A DNA stretch of 64,000 nucleotides, from the NCBI GenBank assembly GCA_023375785.1, contig SZWC01001161.1, forward strand, positions 89,656 to 153,655, in the 5' to 3' direction. This stretch comes from Penium margaritaceum (lineage: Eukaryota; Streptophyta; Zygnematophyceae; Desmidiales; Peniaceae). The position numbers were made by a program, and so were the translations under genes. A model generated the notes under the pieces. That model was given only the letters and a program-made list of their open reading frames with translations, searched no databases and was not told the origin of the DNA. This document shows, piece by piece, positions 40,209 through 51,543 of this stretch; the first letter of the stretch is position 1, and the number at the start of each line of letters is the position of its first letter.

Positions 40209-43200
40209 ATGGCAAGGACCGAGCAAGAGAGCAGTATAGACGTCCTCCTGCCTGACGGGAGGGACTTCCCCTTGTGGAGGTGGACCATAGAGGTCTATCT
40301 TGATGACAAGGGACTGCTTGAGCTGGTCAGAGGTGAAGAGAGAGCTCCTGCGGCGTCCGCGACGGCCGAGGAGGTGGAGGCGTTCGAGAAGCGCAACAAC
40401 GAGGCGCTTGCTCTGATCGCAACTGCGTTGTGCCCGGCACAACGTGCGCATGTCCAAGGATGCACGAAGGCCTCGGAGGCTTGGGCATGGCTCTGCAATG
40501 CACACGACCCGTCGTGTCTTCAGCAACGTCTCCTCCTCATCAAATGGCTTTTCACCCTCCAAGCCGATGAGGAGACCAGCCCGTCGGAGCTCGCGCAAGA
40601 GGTCAAGTCGATGGTGTCCCGCTGTCATCAGGCGGGATGGGTCATCGACTCCCAATTGCAAGTAGCGGCGCTCCTCCTGGCCCTTCCTAACAGCTGGGCC
40701 TCTACGATCACCAGCGATGATGATCTACGGGATAAAATGCTGACGTTTGAAGAGGCGGCACAAGTGGTGTGCGACCGGTGGACCAAAACCATCGTGGCGG
40801 AGCAAGGGACGATGTCCGCAGCATCAGCCCTGATCGTCCGCTCTCAAAGAGGAGAGGGAGATAAAGGTGAGGAAAGGACATGTCCACGCCGTACCAAGAA
40901 GGGAGCGTGCCATCAGTGTGGCCAGGAGGGCCACTGGAGAAGGGACTGCACAAGGGGAGCTGCGGATCTGGTCATGAAGGTGGCAGAAGGACAGCAGACC
41001 AACGTGGCGGTAGCCGACTTCGTACGCTCCACAAGGGGAGCTGAGATGGCAGAACCTGAGGCGGGCGAGTGGCAGGCGTATTTGGAGCGAGGAGGCTCCA
41101 CCAGGCCCCAAAAGGGGACCTGTTACAAGTGTGGCCAGCAGGGTCACTGGAAGGCGACGTGCACCGCGGAAGCCGTGGACTCCGACAAGCGTGTCGGGAG
41201 AGGACGGCAGGCCGAAGCAGTTGTCGACACGCCATGTACTAGTGATCAGCTCCATGCTGCGGGAGCTGATGTGGTCGGGGACCACGAGGCATGCCGTGGG
41301 CATGCAACCTCCACAACCTCCAAGGGGGAGCAGAAGGCGAAGCAACAAACAAAGGCTGCCGCCTTACATCACAATGGAGGTGATGTGCTCCGAGGAGGCA
41401 AGAAGCAGGTGGATGAGTCGGTCAGGAAGAAGGCCGCTGCGGGGAGGAGGCTTGAAGCGCCTGACCTGGTGACAGAGGTGCTGTCCGTGAGTCACCTCGT
41501 TGAGGAGGGACTCGTAGTGACCTTCACAAGGAAGGGCTGTCTCCTAAAAGAGGAGGGCAGTGGACATGTCGTGGCACGTGGTGCACACAAAAGAGGTGTG
41601 TACCAGATACGTGCCGATGTCCTCATGAGGAGGAGCCGTGACTACGACGTGGACAGCCGTCGAAGCAAGGAAGCGGTTGCAGCTGCATCCAAGAAGGGGC
41701 AACCTAAGGGTGCAGTGGGTGGTATGGAGGGTACCATCCAGGCTGGGTCGAGAGATCTGGACCAAAAGGAACGCCATGCAACGGGACGCCGGGTGATGGG
41801 TGTACAGTCTCCAAGGGAGGCAAAAGAAGTGGTCCACGTGGCAGACCAGCCAGGGGAGGGCATGGATGGCAAACGGCCTGGCTCTCCTAATGGGCATAAA
41901 GGGCCCAATACTGCAGGAGAGGTGAACCGACGCCACAAGGCAGGCCATAAGGGTGCTGCCGAGTTCCATGGGGGAGCGACGGTGGCGGCTCGGAGGACCA
42001 TGCAGCAAAAGGAGGACGGCATGAAGGTGCGTCCTCAAGTGGAGTCCGAGGAGCTCCGCACCTCGGCTGAAGGGGAGATGCTGCACCGAAACGATGATCA
42101 AAACCCAAGAGCTCAAGTGCCAAGACCGGGTGCTGGCGCATCGCGTGCACAAGGCTCCGCTTCAGGACCCGAGGAGGAGGAGAGTGGTGGCATGACGCTA
42201 CGCTCTCAACCGGAGGGTAAAAGGCTCGGGGCTGCAGAAGTGGTGAACCGTGAACACGATGCCGCTACGAAAGGAGTCGTCAAGTCTCAAGAGGAGGCGT
42301 TGGTTGTGGCTCGGAGGACCACGCAGCAGAGGAAGGATGCCATAAGGGCTGTTCCTCAAGATGAGCCTAAGGGGCTCATTGCAGCAGCAGACCGGGACCA
42401 AGAGCACCACGCGGCAGGAGGCCGGGCAGTGGGTGCACCGCAACAAAATTGGGCGGGGGTGGTCCGGAGAGTTGCGCAACAGGGGGAGAGCAAAAGCAAG
42501 CAGCTGAGCTCTCCACAGGAGCAAAATGCGCTCCAAGCGACATTGATGGTGGACCGCGGCTACAAGGCAGGCCAAGAGGGTGCTGCCAAGTCCCATGCGG
42601 GGGAGATGGTGGCTGAGCGGAGGACCAGGACGCAGGGTGCGGTCAAGGTGTCGTCAGCTCCAAGTCCTCAAGGAGGAGGGCAAGCACTCGAGGGGCATGC
42701 AACAGAGGATGCGACAGGTGTGTCGGCATCTCTGAAATCTGCAAAACAGGCGGATGAAGCATGCAACATTCACAGTGTGGAAGAAGGGAGTGGGATCTCC
42801 GCTTCTCTATATTCTCCAAAAGAGGGAGCGCCAGTGCATGAGGAGTGCGACGAGGGAGCCAAGACCAAAGGACCGGCACCGGAAGCCCTCCCCAAGGGGG
42901 AGAGGCATGCACATTTGGGACGTGTGGCGAGAAAGCGGCAGCAGCATAGGCGGCGGCTGAAGGAGCAAACGCAATTGCAGCACCACGGATCCCGCGAGGC
43001 TGGTTGCAACAAAGGGCAAGCCAGTGCTGGCAGTGTAGGCGCCAACAGCTTGGTCAAAACGGCACGCGCAAAGGTGGTGTCATCAAGGGCCAAGATCAGC
43101 ACCAAGGAAGCACTACAGCAAGGTGGGGGAGGTGTGCAGAATGCTGAGCCAAGTTCGCAAGGTGCCGAGGGTGCTAAAAATACAATGGTACCCAAGGCAC

Positions 43201-43616
43201 ACTCGGAGGCGCTTGAGGACTCAAAAGGGAGTCCAAGGTCCGGGGGAGGACTCCGCAAAGGGCTGCGGGTCTCCCATGTGAGGGGGAGCAGTCTAGCGAG
43301 GAGGCAAGTACTCCCAGGTCATCTCGGGGAGGTGGCCAACTGCCGTGGCAAGCAGCAACACCAACACAACGGAGGTCACAAGGCAGGCCACAGGGGCGCT
43401 GCCAAGTCCCGCATGCGGGCACAAGTGACGACAGCGTGGAGCAAGGCATCCGCCGCTATGTGTTGTGATTGGTGGAGGGCAGCTAAGAAGAGTTGCTCAC
43501 AGTGGCAGCTTGGCCGGGAAGCAGAGCATGGCAGATGTTCAAGGACAGGGCATCAAGGCTGCGGTGCAAGGGGGAGACTGTTGACATGGTGTGCCCCTTG
43601 CCATGAGTGCCGTTGA
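40209..43616 (+). CDS. Gag-type protein of the non-autonomous copia-like element, 1135 aa
   Basis: Residues 1 to about 200 resemble the copia gag (UBN2 / Retrotran_gag family), with an opening W..W....YL segment and a helical capsid-like region. Two zinc knuckles of form CX2CX4HX4C follow, at residues 234-247 and 305-318; these bind the RNA genome in the virus-like particle. Residues about 424-470 (VLSVSHLVEEGLVVTF and onward) resemble the short domain before integrase in copia polyproteins. The rest, about 650 residues, is hydrophilic and rich in Gly, Ala, Lys, Glu and Gln. It holds degenerate repeats built around HKAGHKGAA and VARRTTQQ near residues 575, 680, 782 and 1055. The ATG follows the LTR by 67 bp. 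The stop lies 38 bp inside the 3' LTR. No polymerase domain is seen. Confidence 0.85.
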   Translation: MARTEQESSIDVLLPDGRDFPLWRWTIEVYLDDKGLLELVRGEERAPAASATAEEVEAFEKRNNEALALIATALCPAQRAHVQGCTKASEAWAWLCNAHDPSCLQQRLLLIKWLFTLQADEETSPSELAQEVKSMVSRCHQAGWVIDSQLQVAALLLALPNSWASTITSDDDLRDKMLTFEEAAQVVCDRWTKTIVAEQGTMSAASALIVRSQRGEGDKGEERTCPRRTKKGACHQCGQEGHWRRDCTRGAADLVMKVAEGQQTNVAVADFVRSTRGAEMAEPEAGEWQAYLERGGSTRPQKGTCYKCGQQGHWKATCTAEAVDSDKRVGRGRQAEAVVDTPCTSDQLHAAGADVVGDHEACRGHATSTTSKGEQKAKQQTKAAALHHNGGDVLRGGKKQVDESVRKKAAAGRRLEAPDLVTEVLSVSHLVEEGLVVTFTRKGCLLKEEGSGHVVARGAHKRGVYQIRADVLMRRSRDYDVDSRRSKEAVAAASKKGQPKGAVGGMEGTIQAGSRDLDQKERHATGRRVMGVQSPREAKEVVHVADQPGEGMDGKRPGSPNGHKGPNTAGEVNRRHKAGHKGAAEFHGGATVAARRTMQQKEDGMKVRPQVESEELRTSAEGEMLHRNDDQNPRAQVPRPGAGASRAQGSASGPEEEESGGMTLRSQPEGKRLGAAEVVNREHDAATKGVVKSQEEALVVARRTTQQRKDAIRAVPQDEPKGLIAAADRDQEHHAAGGRAVGAPQQNWAGVVRRVAQQGESKSKQLSSPQEQNALQATLMVDRGYKAGQEGAAKSHAGEMVAERRTRTQGAVKVSSAPSPQGGGQALEGHATEDATGVSASLKSAKQADEACNIHSVEEGSGISASLYSPKEGAPVHEECDEGAKTKGPAPEALPKGERHAHLGRVARKRQQHRRRLKEQTQLQHHGSREAGCNKGQASAGSVGANSLVKTARAKVVSSRAKISTKEALQQGGGGVQNAEPSSQGAEGAKNTMVPKAHSEALEDSKGSPRSGGGLRKGLRVSHVRGSSLARRQVLPGHLGEVANCRGKQQHQHNGGHKAGHRGAAKSRMRAQVTTAWSKASAAMCCDWWRAAKKSCSQWQLGREAEHGRCSRTGHQGCGARGRLLTWCAPCHECR
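43568..43577 (+). other. Polypurine tract
   Basis: AAGGGGGAGA, one base before the 3' LTR, is the usual place and composition of the plus-strand primer in copia elements. Confidence 0.85.
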
Positions 43617-44310
43617 TCGTACTCCCTGGTTTGACCACTGAAAAGTGGTCGAACACCTGATCTGACTTTAGATTTGCATTCCTTGGATTTTTCCATGCAG
43701 GATCGAGCTTTGAATCGCTCGATTTGAGTGAGTATTCAGAAAGTTAGCCTAGCCCGAAAATCGGGTGTTGGGCGTGTGGAATCTGGTACCCGACATAGGT
43801 GGCGGGATAATCCACCGCCAGTGATCCTAGTTCATCTCCAATGGGCTCCAAAGGCATATGGGCCATGAAGGAATGAATCTGGATGGTCCCCTGGACCAAG
43901 GCGAGCCCCTCCCCACGTTGGGATGACAGGAAGAACGCTTCGACAGGCCACCGTCGAAGCGCCTCCCTTCACTCCTGTTCGTGGGCATGGTGGGCGGTTC
44001 GGCTCCACCAAGGGTTACTTCGACGGCCGTAGCAGGGGCTCTACTGCTCCGATTTGGGCGTGCTTGGATGCGTTGGAAAGCTAAGATAACAGGCTATACG
44101 AATCTGATGTAATCTCACTATGCTAAGTAACAAAAACGTGTTTCGATTCAGATCTACTGAATGCGACGTGTTCTGCCCACTCACATCCGTGATCCTTGTG
44201 CTCCACACTCTTCACCATTGGTGTCCCTTGGCTGCCCCAAAACCTTGGTAGCGTGAACCAGCAAGAGCTAGGCATCCTTGAGGGTGCCTCCACACCCACT
44301 AGAGCCAACA
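43579..44310 (+). repeat. 3' LTR of the copia-like element, 732 bp
   Basis: Same length as the 5' LTR with no length differences by eye and about 20 substitutions. It ends AGAGCCAACA and is followed by CAAAG and then satellite. The end of the long ORF overlaps its first 38 bases. Confidence 0.95.
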
Positions 44311-44315
44311 CAAAG
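44311..44315 (+). repeat. Target-site duplication, right copy (CAAAG)
   Basis: Matches 39405-39409. The satellite word CAAAGAACTTCAATACGTAG continues from here. Confidence 0.95.
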
Positions 44316-45063
44316 AACTTCAATACGTAGTGGCACGGTGTGGCTACTATTCACACCAAACAACCAAACTAGGCATATGTCACTGACCATGACCGAATAA
44401 TTTCAATATGGGTGGTCAACGTTCACAAACCATAACACGAGTCACAAACGGTCAGAGGGGGAAAAAATGGTATGGGAATATCAGTTCTCAACTAGCAAGT
44501 AAAACGACCTTCAATCAGTAGTAGCACGGTGTGGCTACCATGCACAATGACCGACCAAAGTAGGCATATGTTCGGCCTTTGACCACAGAAATCCGCTGTG
44601 TGTGGTCAACATTGACACTTCATAATACGAGTCACAAATGGTCAGAGGGAGAAACAATGGTTTGGGAACACCAAGTATCAACTAAAAAGCACAAGGACCT
44701 TCAATGAGTTCTGGCACGGTGTGGATACCATGCACAATGACCAACCAAAGTAGGCACATGTCACTGACCACGACCAAAGAAAGTCACCATGTGTGGTAAC
44801 CTTTGACAACTCATAACACGAGTCACAAATGGTCAGAGTGGAAAATAATGGTTTCTGAATACTAGTGTTTGACTAGAAAGTACAAATACCTTTAATATTT
44901 AGTGGCACTGTGTGGCTACAATGCACATTGACCAACCAAAGTATGCATATGTCACTGACCATGACCAAAGAATTTCACTTCATGTGGTCAATGTTGACAA
45001 CTCACAACACAAGTCACAGATAGTCAGAGGGGGTAACAATGGTTTGGGCAGACTAGCTATTAA

Positions 45064-46205
45064 CTAGAAAGCACAAAGACCTTCAATACATAGTGACACG
45101 GCGTGGTAACCATGTACAGTGACAAACAAAAGTAGGCATATGTCACTAACAATGACCAAACAAATTTCACAGTGTGTGGTCAACGTTGAAAACTCATAAC
45201 ACGGGTCACAAATGGTCAGAGGGGGAAACAATCGGTTGGGAACACTAGTTATCAACTAGCAAGTACAAAGTCCTTCAACAAGCAGTGGCACGGTGTGGCT
45301 AGCGTAGTGACCAACCAAAGGATGCATACGTCACAGACTATGACCAAAGAAGTCCACTATGTGTTGTCAGCATTGACAGCTCACAACACGAGTCACAAAT
45401 GGTCAGAGGGAGAGACAATGGTTTGGGAACCCAATGTATCGACTAGAAAGGACAAAGAACTTCAATACGTAGTGGCGAGGTGTGGCTACTATTCACACCA
45501 AACAACCAAACTAGGCATATGTCACTGACCATGAACGAATAATTTCAATATGGGTGGTCAACGTTCACAAACCATAACACGAGTCACAAACGGTCAGAGG
45601 GGGAAACAATGGTACGGGAATATCAGTTCTCAACTAGCAAGTAAAACAAACTTCAATCAGTAGTAGCACGGTGTGGCTATCATGCACAATGACCGACCAA
45701 AGTAGGCATATGTTCTGCCTTTGACCACAGAAATCCGCTGTGTGTGGTCAACATTGACACTTCATAATACGAGTCACAAATGGTCAGAGGGAGAAACAAT
45801 GGTTTGGGAACACCAAGTATCAACTAAAAAGCACAAGGACCTTCAATGAGTTGTGGCACGGTGTGGATACCATGCACAATGACCAACCAAAGTAGGCACA
45901 TGTCACTGACCACGACCAAAGAAAGTCACCATGTGTGGTAACCTTTGACAACTCATAACACCAGTCACAAATGGTCAGAGTGGAAAATAATTATTTCTGA
46001 ATACTAGTGTTTGACTAGCAAGTACAAATACCTTTAATATGTAGTGGCACTGTGTGGCTACAATGCACAGTGACCAACCAAAGTATGCATATGTCACTGA
46101 CCATGACCAAAGAATTTCACTTCATGTGGTCAATGTTGACAACTCACAACACAAGTCACAGATAGTCAGAGGGGGTAACAATGGTTTGGGCAGACTAGCT
46201 ATCAA
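45064..46205 (+). repeat. Representative 6-monomer higher-order unit (B-C-D-E-F-A), 1142 bp
   Basis: This is a clean example of the commonest unit. Diagnostic words in order: B has TCACTAACCATGACCAAACG-like and CGTTGAAAACTCATAACAC; C has ATGCATACGTCACAGACTATG and GAAGAAGTCCACTATGTG; D has TTTCAATATGGGTGGTC and AGTAAAACGACCTTCAATC; E has TTCTGCCTTTGACC and ACACCAGGTATCAAC; F has AGAAAGTCACCATGTGTGG and GGAAAATAATGGTTTCTG; A has GAATTTCACTTCATGTGG and GACTAGCTATCAACTAG. Each monomer is about 190 bp. Monomers within a unit clearly differ from one another, while the same monomer type is very similar between units. That is the defining pattern of a higher-order repeat. The letters are mine. Confidence 0.9.
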
Positions 46206-49200
46206 CTAGAAAGCACAAAGACCTTCAATACATAGTGACACGGCGTGGTAACCATGTACAGTGACAAACCAAAGTAGGCATATGTCACTAACCATGACCA
46301 AACGAATTTCACAGTGTGTGATCAACATTGAAAACTCATAACACGGGTCACAAATGGTCAGAGGGGGAAACAATCGGTAGGGAACACTAGTTATCAACTA
46401 GCAAGTACAAAGTCCTTCAACAAGCAGTGGCACGGTGTGGCTAGCGTAGTGACCAACCAAAGGATGCATACGTCTGAGACTATGACCGAAGAAGTCCACT
46501 ATGTGTTTTCAGCATTGACAGCTCACAACACGAGTCACAAATGGTCAGAGGGAGAGACAATGGTTTGGGAACCCAATGTATCGACTAGAAAGGACAAAGA
46601 ACTTCAATACGTAGTGGCACGGTGTGGCTACTATTCACACCAAACAACCAAACTAGGCATATGTCACTGACCATGACCGAATAATTTCAATATGGGTGGT
46701 CAACGTTCACCAACCATAACACGAGTCACAAACGGTCAGAGGGGGAAACAATGGTATTGGAATATCAGTTCTCAACTAGCAAGTAAAACGACCTTCAATC
46801 AGTAGTAGCACATTGTTGCTACCATGCACAATGACCGACCAAAGTAGGCATATGTTCTGCCTTTGACCACAGAAATCCGCTGTGTGTGGTCAACATTGAC
46901 ACTTCATAATACGAGTCACAAATGGTCAGAAGGAGAAACAATGGTTTCGGAACACCAGGTATCAACTAAAAAGCACAAGGACCTTCAACGAGTTGTGGCA
47001 CGGTGTGGATACCATGCACGATGACCAACCAAAGTAGGCACATGTCACTGACCATGACCAAAGAAAGTCACCATGTGTGATAAACTTTGACAACTCAAAA
47101 CACGAGTCACAAATGGTCAGAGTGGAAAATAATGGTTTCTGAATACTAGCTATCGACTAGCAAGTACAAATCCCTTTAATATGTGGTTGTACAGTGTGGC
47201 CACAATGCACAGTGACCAACCAAAGTATACATATGTCACTAACCATGACCAAACGAATTTCACAGTGTGTGGTCAACGTTGAAAACTCATAACACGAGTC
47301 ACAAATGGTCAGAGGGGAAAACAATGGATTGGGAACACTAGTTATCAACTAGCAAGTACAAAGACCTTCAACAAGCAGTGGCACGGTGTGGCTAGCGTGC
47401 ACAGTGACCAACCAAAGGATGCATACGTCACTGACTATGACCGAAGAAGTCCACTATGTGTGGTCAACATTGACAACTCATAACACGAGTCACAAATGGT
47501 CAGAGGGAGAGACAATGGTTTGGGAACCCTATGTATCGACTAGAAAGGACAAAGAACTTCAATACCTAGGGCCTCGTTGTGGCTAATATGCACACCAAAC
47601 AACCAAACTAGGCATATGTCACTGACCATGACCAAATAATTTCAATATGGGTGGTCAAGGTTCACCAACCATAACACGACTCACAAACGGTCAGAGGGGG
47701 AAACAATGGTATGGCAATATCTGTTCTCAACTAGCAAGTTAAACAAACTTCAATCAGTAGTAGCACGGTGTGGCTATCATGCACAATGACCAACCAAAGT
47801 AGGCATATGTACTCCCTTTGACCAAAGAAATCCGCTGTGTGTGGTCAACATTGACACTTCATAATACGAGTCACAAATGGTTAGAGGGGAAAACAATGGT
47901 TTGGGAACACCAGGTATCAACTAAAAAGCACAAGGACCTTCAATGAGTTGTGGCACGGTGTGGATACCATGCACGATGACCAACCTAAGTAGGCACATGT
48001 CACTGACCATGACCAAGGAAAGTCACCATGTGTGGTAAACATTGACAACTCATCACACGAGTCACAAATGGTCAGACTGGAAGATAATGGTTTCTGAATA
48101 CTAGTTATCGACGAGCAAGTACAAATACCTTTAATATGTAGTGGCACTGTGTGGCTACAATGCACAGTGACCAACCAACGTATGCATATGTCACTGACCA
48201 TGACCAAAGAATTTCACTTCATGTGGTCAATGTTGACAACTCACAACACGAGTCACAGATAGTCAGAGGGGGTAACAATGGATTGGGAAGACTAGCTATC
48301 AACTAGAAAGCACAAAGACCTTCAATACATAGTTACACGGCGTGGTAACCATGTACAGTGACAAACCAAAGTAGGCATATGTCACTAACCATGACCAAAC
48401 GAATTTCACAGTGTGTGGTCAACGTTGAAAACTCATAACACGAGTCACAAATGGTCAGAGGGGAAAACAATGGGTCGGGAACACTACTTATCAACTAGCA
48501 AGTACAAAGACCTTCAACAAGCAGTGGTACGGTGTGGCTAGCGTTCACAGTGACCAACCAAAGGATGCATACGTCACTGACTATGACGGAAGAAGTCCAC
48601 TATGTGTGGTCAACATTGACAACTCACAACACGAGTCACAAATGGTCAGAGGGAGAGACAATGGTTTGGGAACCCTATGTATCGACTAGAAAGGACAAAG
48701 AACTTCAATACGTAGCGGCACGGTGTGGCTAATATGCACACCAAACAACCAAACTAGGCATATGTCACTGACCATGACCAAATAATTTCAATATGGGTGG
48801 TCAACGTTCACCAACCATAACACGATTCACAAACGGTCAGAGGGGGAAACAATGGTATGGGAATATCCGTTCTCAACTAGAAAGTCAAACAAACTTCAAT
48901 CAGTAGTAGCACGGTGTGGCTACCATGCACAATGACCGACCAAAGTAGGCATATGTACTGCCTTTGACCAAAGAAATCCGCTGTGTGTGGTCAACATTGA
49001 CACTTCATAATACGAGTCACAAATGGTCAAAAGGGAAAACAACGGTTTGGGAACACCAGGTATCAACTAAAAAGCACAAGGACCTTCAATGAGTTGTGGC
49101 ACGGTGTGGATACCATGCACGATGACCAACCAAAGCAGGCACATGTCACTGACCATGACTTAAGAAAGTCACCATGTGTGGTAAACTTTGACAACTCATC

Positions 49201-51543
49201 ACACGAGTCACAAATGGTCAGAATGGAAGACAATGGTTTCTGAATACTAGTTATCGACAAGAAAGTACAAATACCTTTAATATGTAGTGGCACAGTGTGG
49301 CTACAATGCACAGTGACCAACCAAAGTATGCATATGTCACTGACCATGACCAAAGAATTTCACTTCATTTGGTCAATGTTGACAACTCACAACACGAGTC
49401 ACAGATAGTCAGAGGGAGTAACAATGGTTTGGGAAGACTAGCTATCAACTAGAAAGCACAAAGACCTTCATTACATAGTGACACGGCATGGTAACCATGT
49501 ACAATGACAAACCAAAGTAGGCATATGTCACTAACCATGACCAAACGAATTTCACTGTGTGTGGTCAACGTTGAAAATTCATAACACGAGTCACAAATGG
49601 TCAGAAGGGAAAACAATGGGTCGGGAACACTAGTTATCAACTAGCAAGTACAAAGACGTTCAACAAGCAGTGGCACGGTGTGGCTAGCGTGCACAGTGAC
49701 CAACCAAAGGATGCGTACGTCACTGACTATAACCGAAGAAGTCCACTATGTGTGGTCAACATTGACAACTCATAACACGAGTCACAAATGGTCAGAGGGA
49801 GAGACAATGGTTTGGGAACCCTATGTGTTGACTAGAAAGAACAAAGAACTTCAATACGCGGTGGCACGGTATGGCTAATATGCACACCAAACAACTAATC
49901 TGGGCATATGTCACTAACCCTGACCAACTTATTTCAATATGGGTGGTCAACGTTCACCAACCATAACATGAGTCACAAAACATCAGAGGGGGAAACAATG
50001 GTATGGGAATATCAGTTCTCAACTAGCAAGTAAAACAAACTTCAATCAGTAGTAGCACAGTGTGGCTACCATGCACAATGACTGAGCAAAGTAGGCATAT
50101 GTACTGCCTTTGACCAAAGAAATCCGCTGTGTGGTCAACATTGACATTTCATAATACGAGTCACAAATGGTCAGAGGGAGAAAAAACGGTTTCGGAACAC
50201 CAGGTATCAACTAAAAAGCACAAGGACCTTCAATGAGTTGTGGCACGGTGTGGATACCATGCACGATGACCAACCAAAGTAGGCACATGTCACTGACCAT
50301 GACCAAAGAAAGTCACCATGTGTGGTAAACTTTGACAACTCATAACACGAGTCACGAATGATCAGAGTGGAAGATAATGGTTTCTGAATACTAGTTTTCA
50401 CCTAGCAAGTACAAATACCTTCAATATGTAGTGGCACAGTGTGGCTACAATGCACAGTGACCAACCAAAGCATGCATATGTCACTGACCATGACCAAAGA
50501 ATTTCACTTCATGTGGTCAATGTTGACAACTCACAACACAAGTCTGAGATAGTCAGAGGGGGTAACAATGGTTTTCGCAGACTAGCTATCAACTAGAAAG
50601 CACAAAGACCTTCAATACATAGTGACACGGCGTGGTAACCATGTACAGTGACAAACAAAAGTAGGCATATGTCACTAACCATGACCAAACGAATTTCACA
50701 GTGTGTGGTCAACGTTGAAAACTCATAACACGGGTCACAAATGGTCAGAGGGGGAAACAATCGGTTGGGAACACTAGTTATCAACTAGCAAGTACAAAGT
50801 CCTTCAAAAAGCAGTGGCACGGTGTGGCTAGCGTAGTGACCAACCAAAGGATGCATACGTCACAGACTATGACCGAAGAAGTCCACTATGTGTTGTCAGC
50901 ATTGACAGCTCACAACACGAGTCACAAATGGTCAGAGGGAGAGACAATGGTTTGGGAACCCAATGTATCGACTAGAAAGGACAAAGAACTTCAATACGTA
51001 GTGGCACGGTGTGGCTACTATTCACACCAAACAACCAAACTAGGCATATGTCACTGACCATGACCGAATAATTTCAATATGGGTGGTCAACGTTCACCAA
51101 CCATAACACGAGTCACAAACGGTCAGAGGGGGAAACAATGGTATTGGAATATCAGTTCTCAACTAGCAGTTAAAACGACCTTCAATCAGTAGTAGCACGG
51201 TGTGGCTACCATGCACAATGACCGACCAAAGTAGGCATATGTTCTGCCTTTGACCACAGAAATCTGCTGTGTGTGGTCAACATTGACACTTCATAATACG
51301 AGTCACAAATGGTCAGAGGGAGAAACAATGGTTTGGGAACACCAGGTATCAACTAAAGAGCATAAGGTCCTTCAATGAGTTGTGGCACGGTATGGATACC
51401 ATGCACGATGACCAACCAAAGTAGGCACATGTCGCTGACCATGACCAAAGAAAGTCACCATGTGTGGTAAACTTTGACAACTCAAAACACGAGTCACAAA
51501 TGGTCAGAGTGGAAAATAATGGTTTCTGAATACTAGTAATCAA

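Larger units (their letters stand above)
39410..44310 (+). mobile_element. Complete non-autonomous Ty1-copia-like LTR retrotransposon
   Basis: A 4901-bp element flanked by the direct repeat CAAAG (39405-39409 and 44311-44315) and inserted in satellite monomer C. Parts in order: 732-bp 5' LTR, primer site, one long ORF (40209-43616), polypurine tract, 732-bp 3' LTR. The ORF begins with a copia-type gag. I see no reverse transcriptase, RNase H or integrase core, so it would depend on proteins from a relative. It looks whole for a non-autonomous element. The LTRs are equal in length and differ at about 20 positions by eye (about 2.7%). With a grass-type rate of 1.3e-8 per site per year that is about one million years; the rate is an assumption. 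Confidence 0.9.

Noticed and set aside
40194-43449. Antisense and alternate-frame ORFs of up to about 200 codons within the LTR element
   Set aside because: They overlap the 1135-codon gag-type frame. In GC-rich repetitive sequence long shadow frames are expected, and none shows a known motif.
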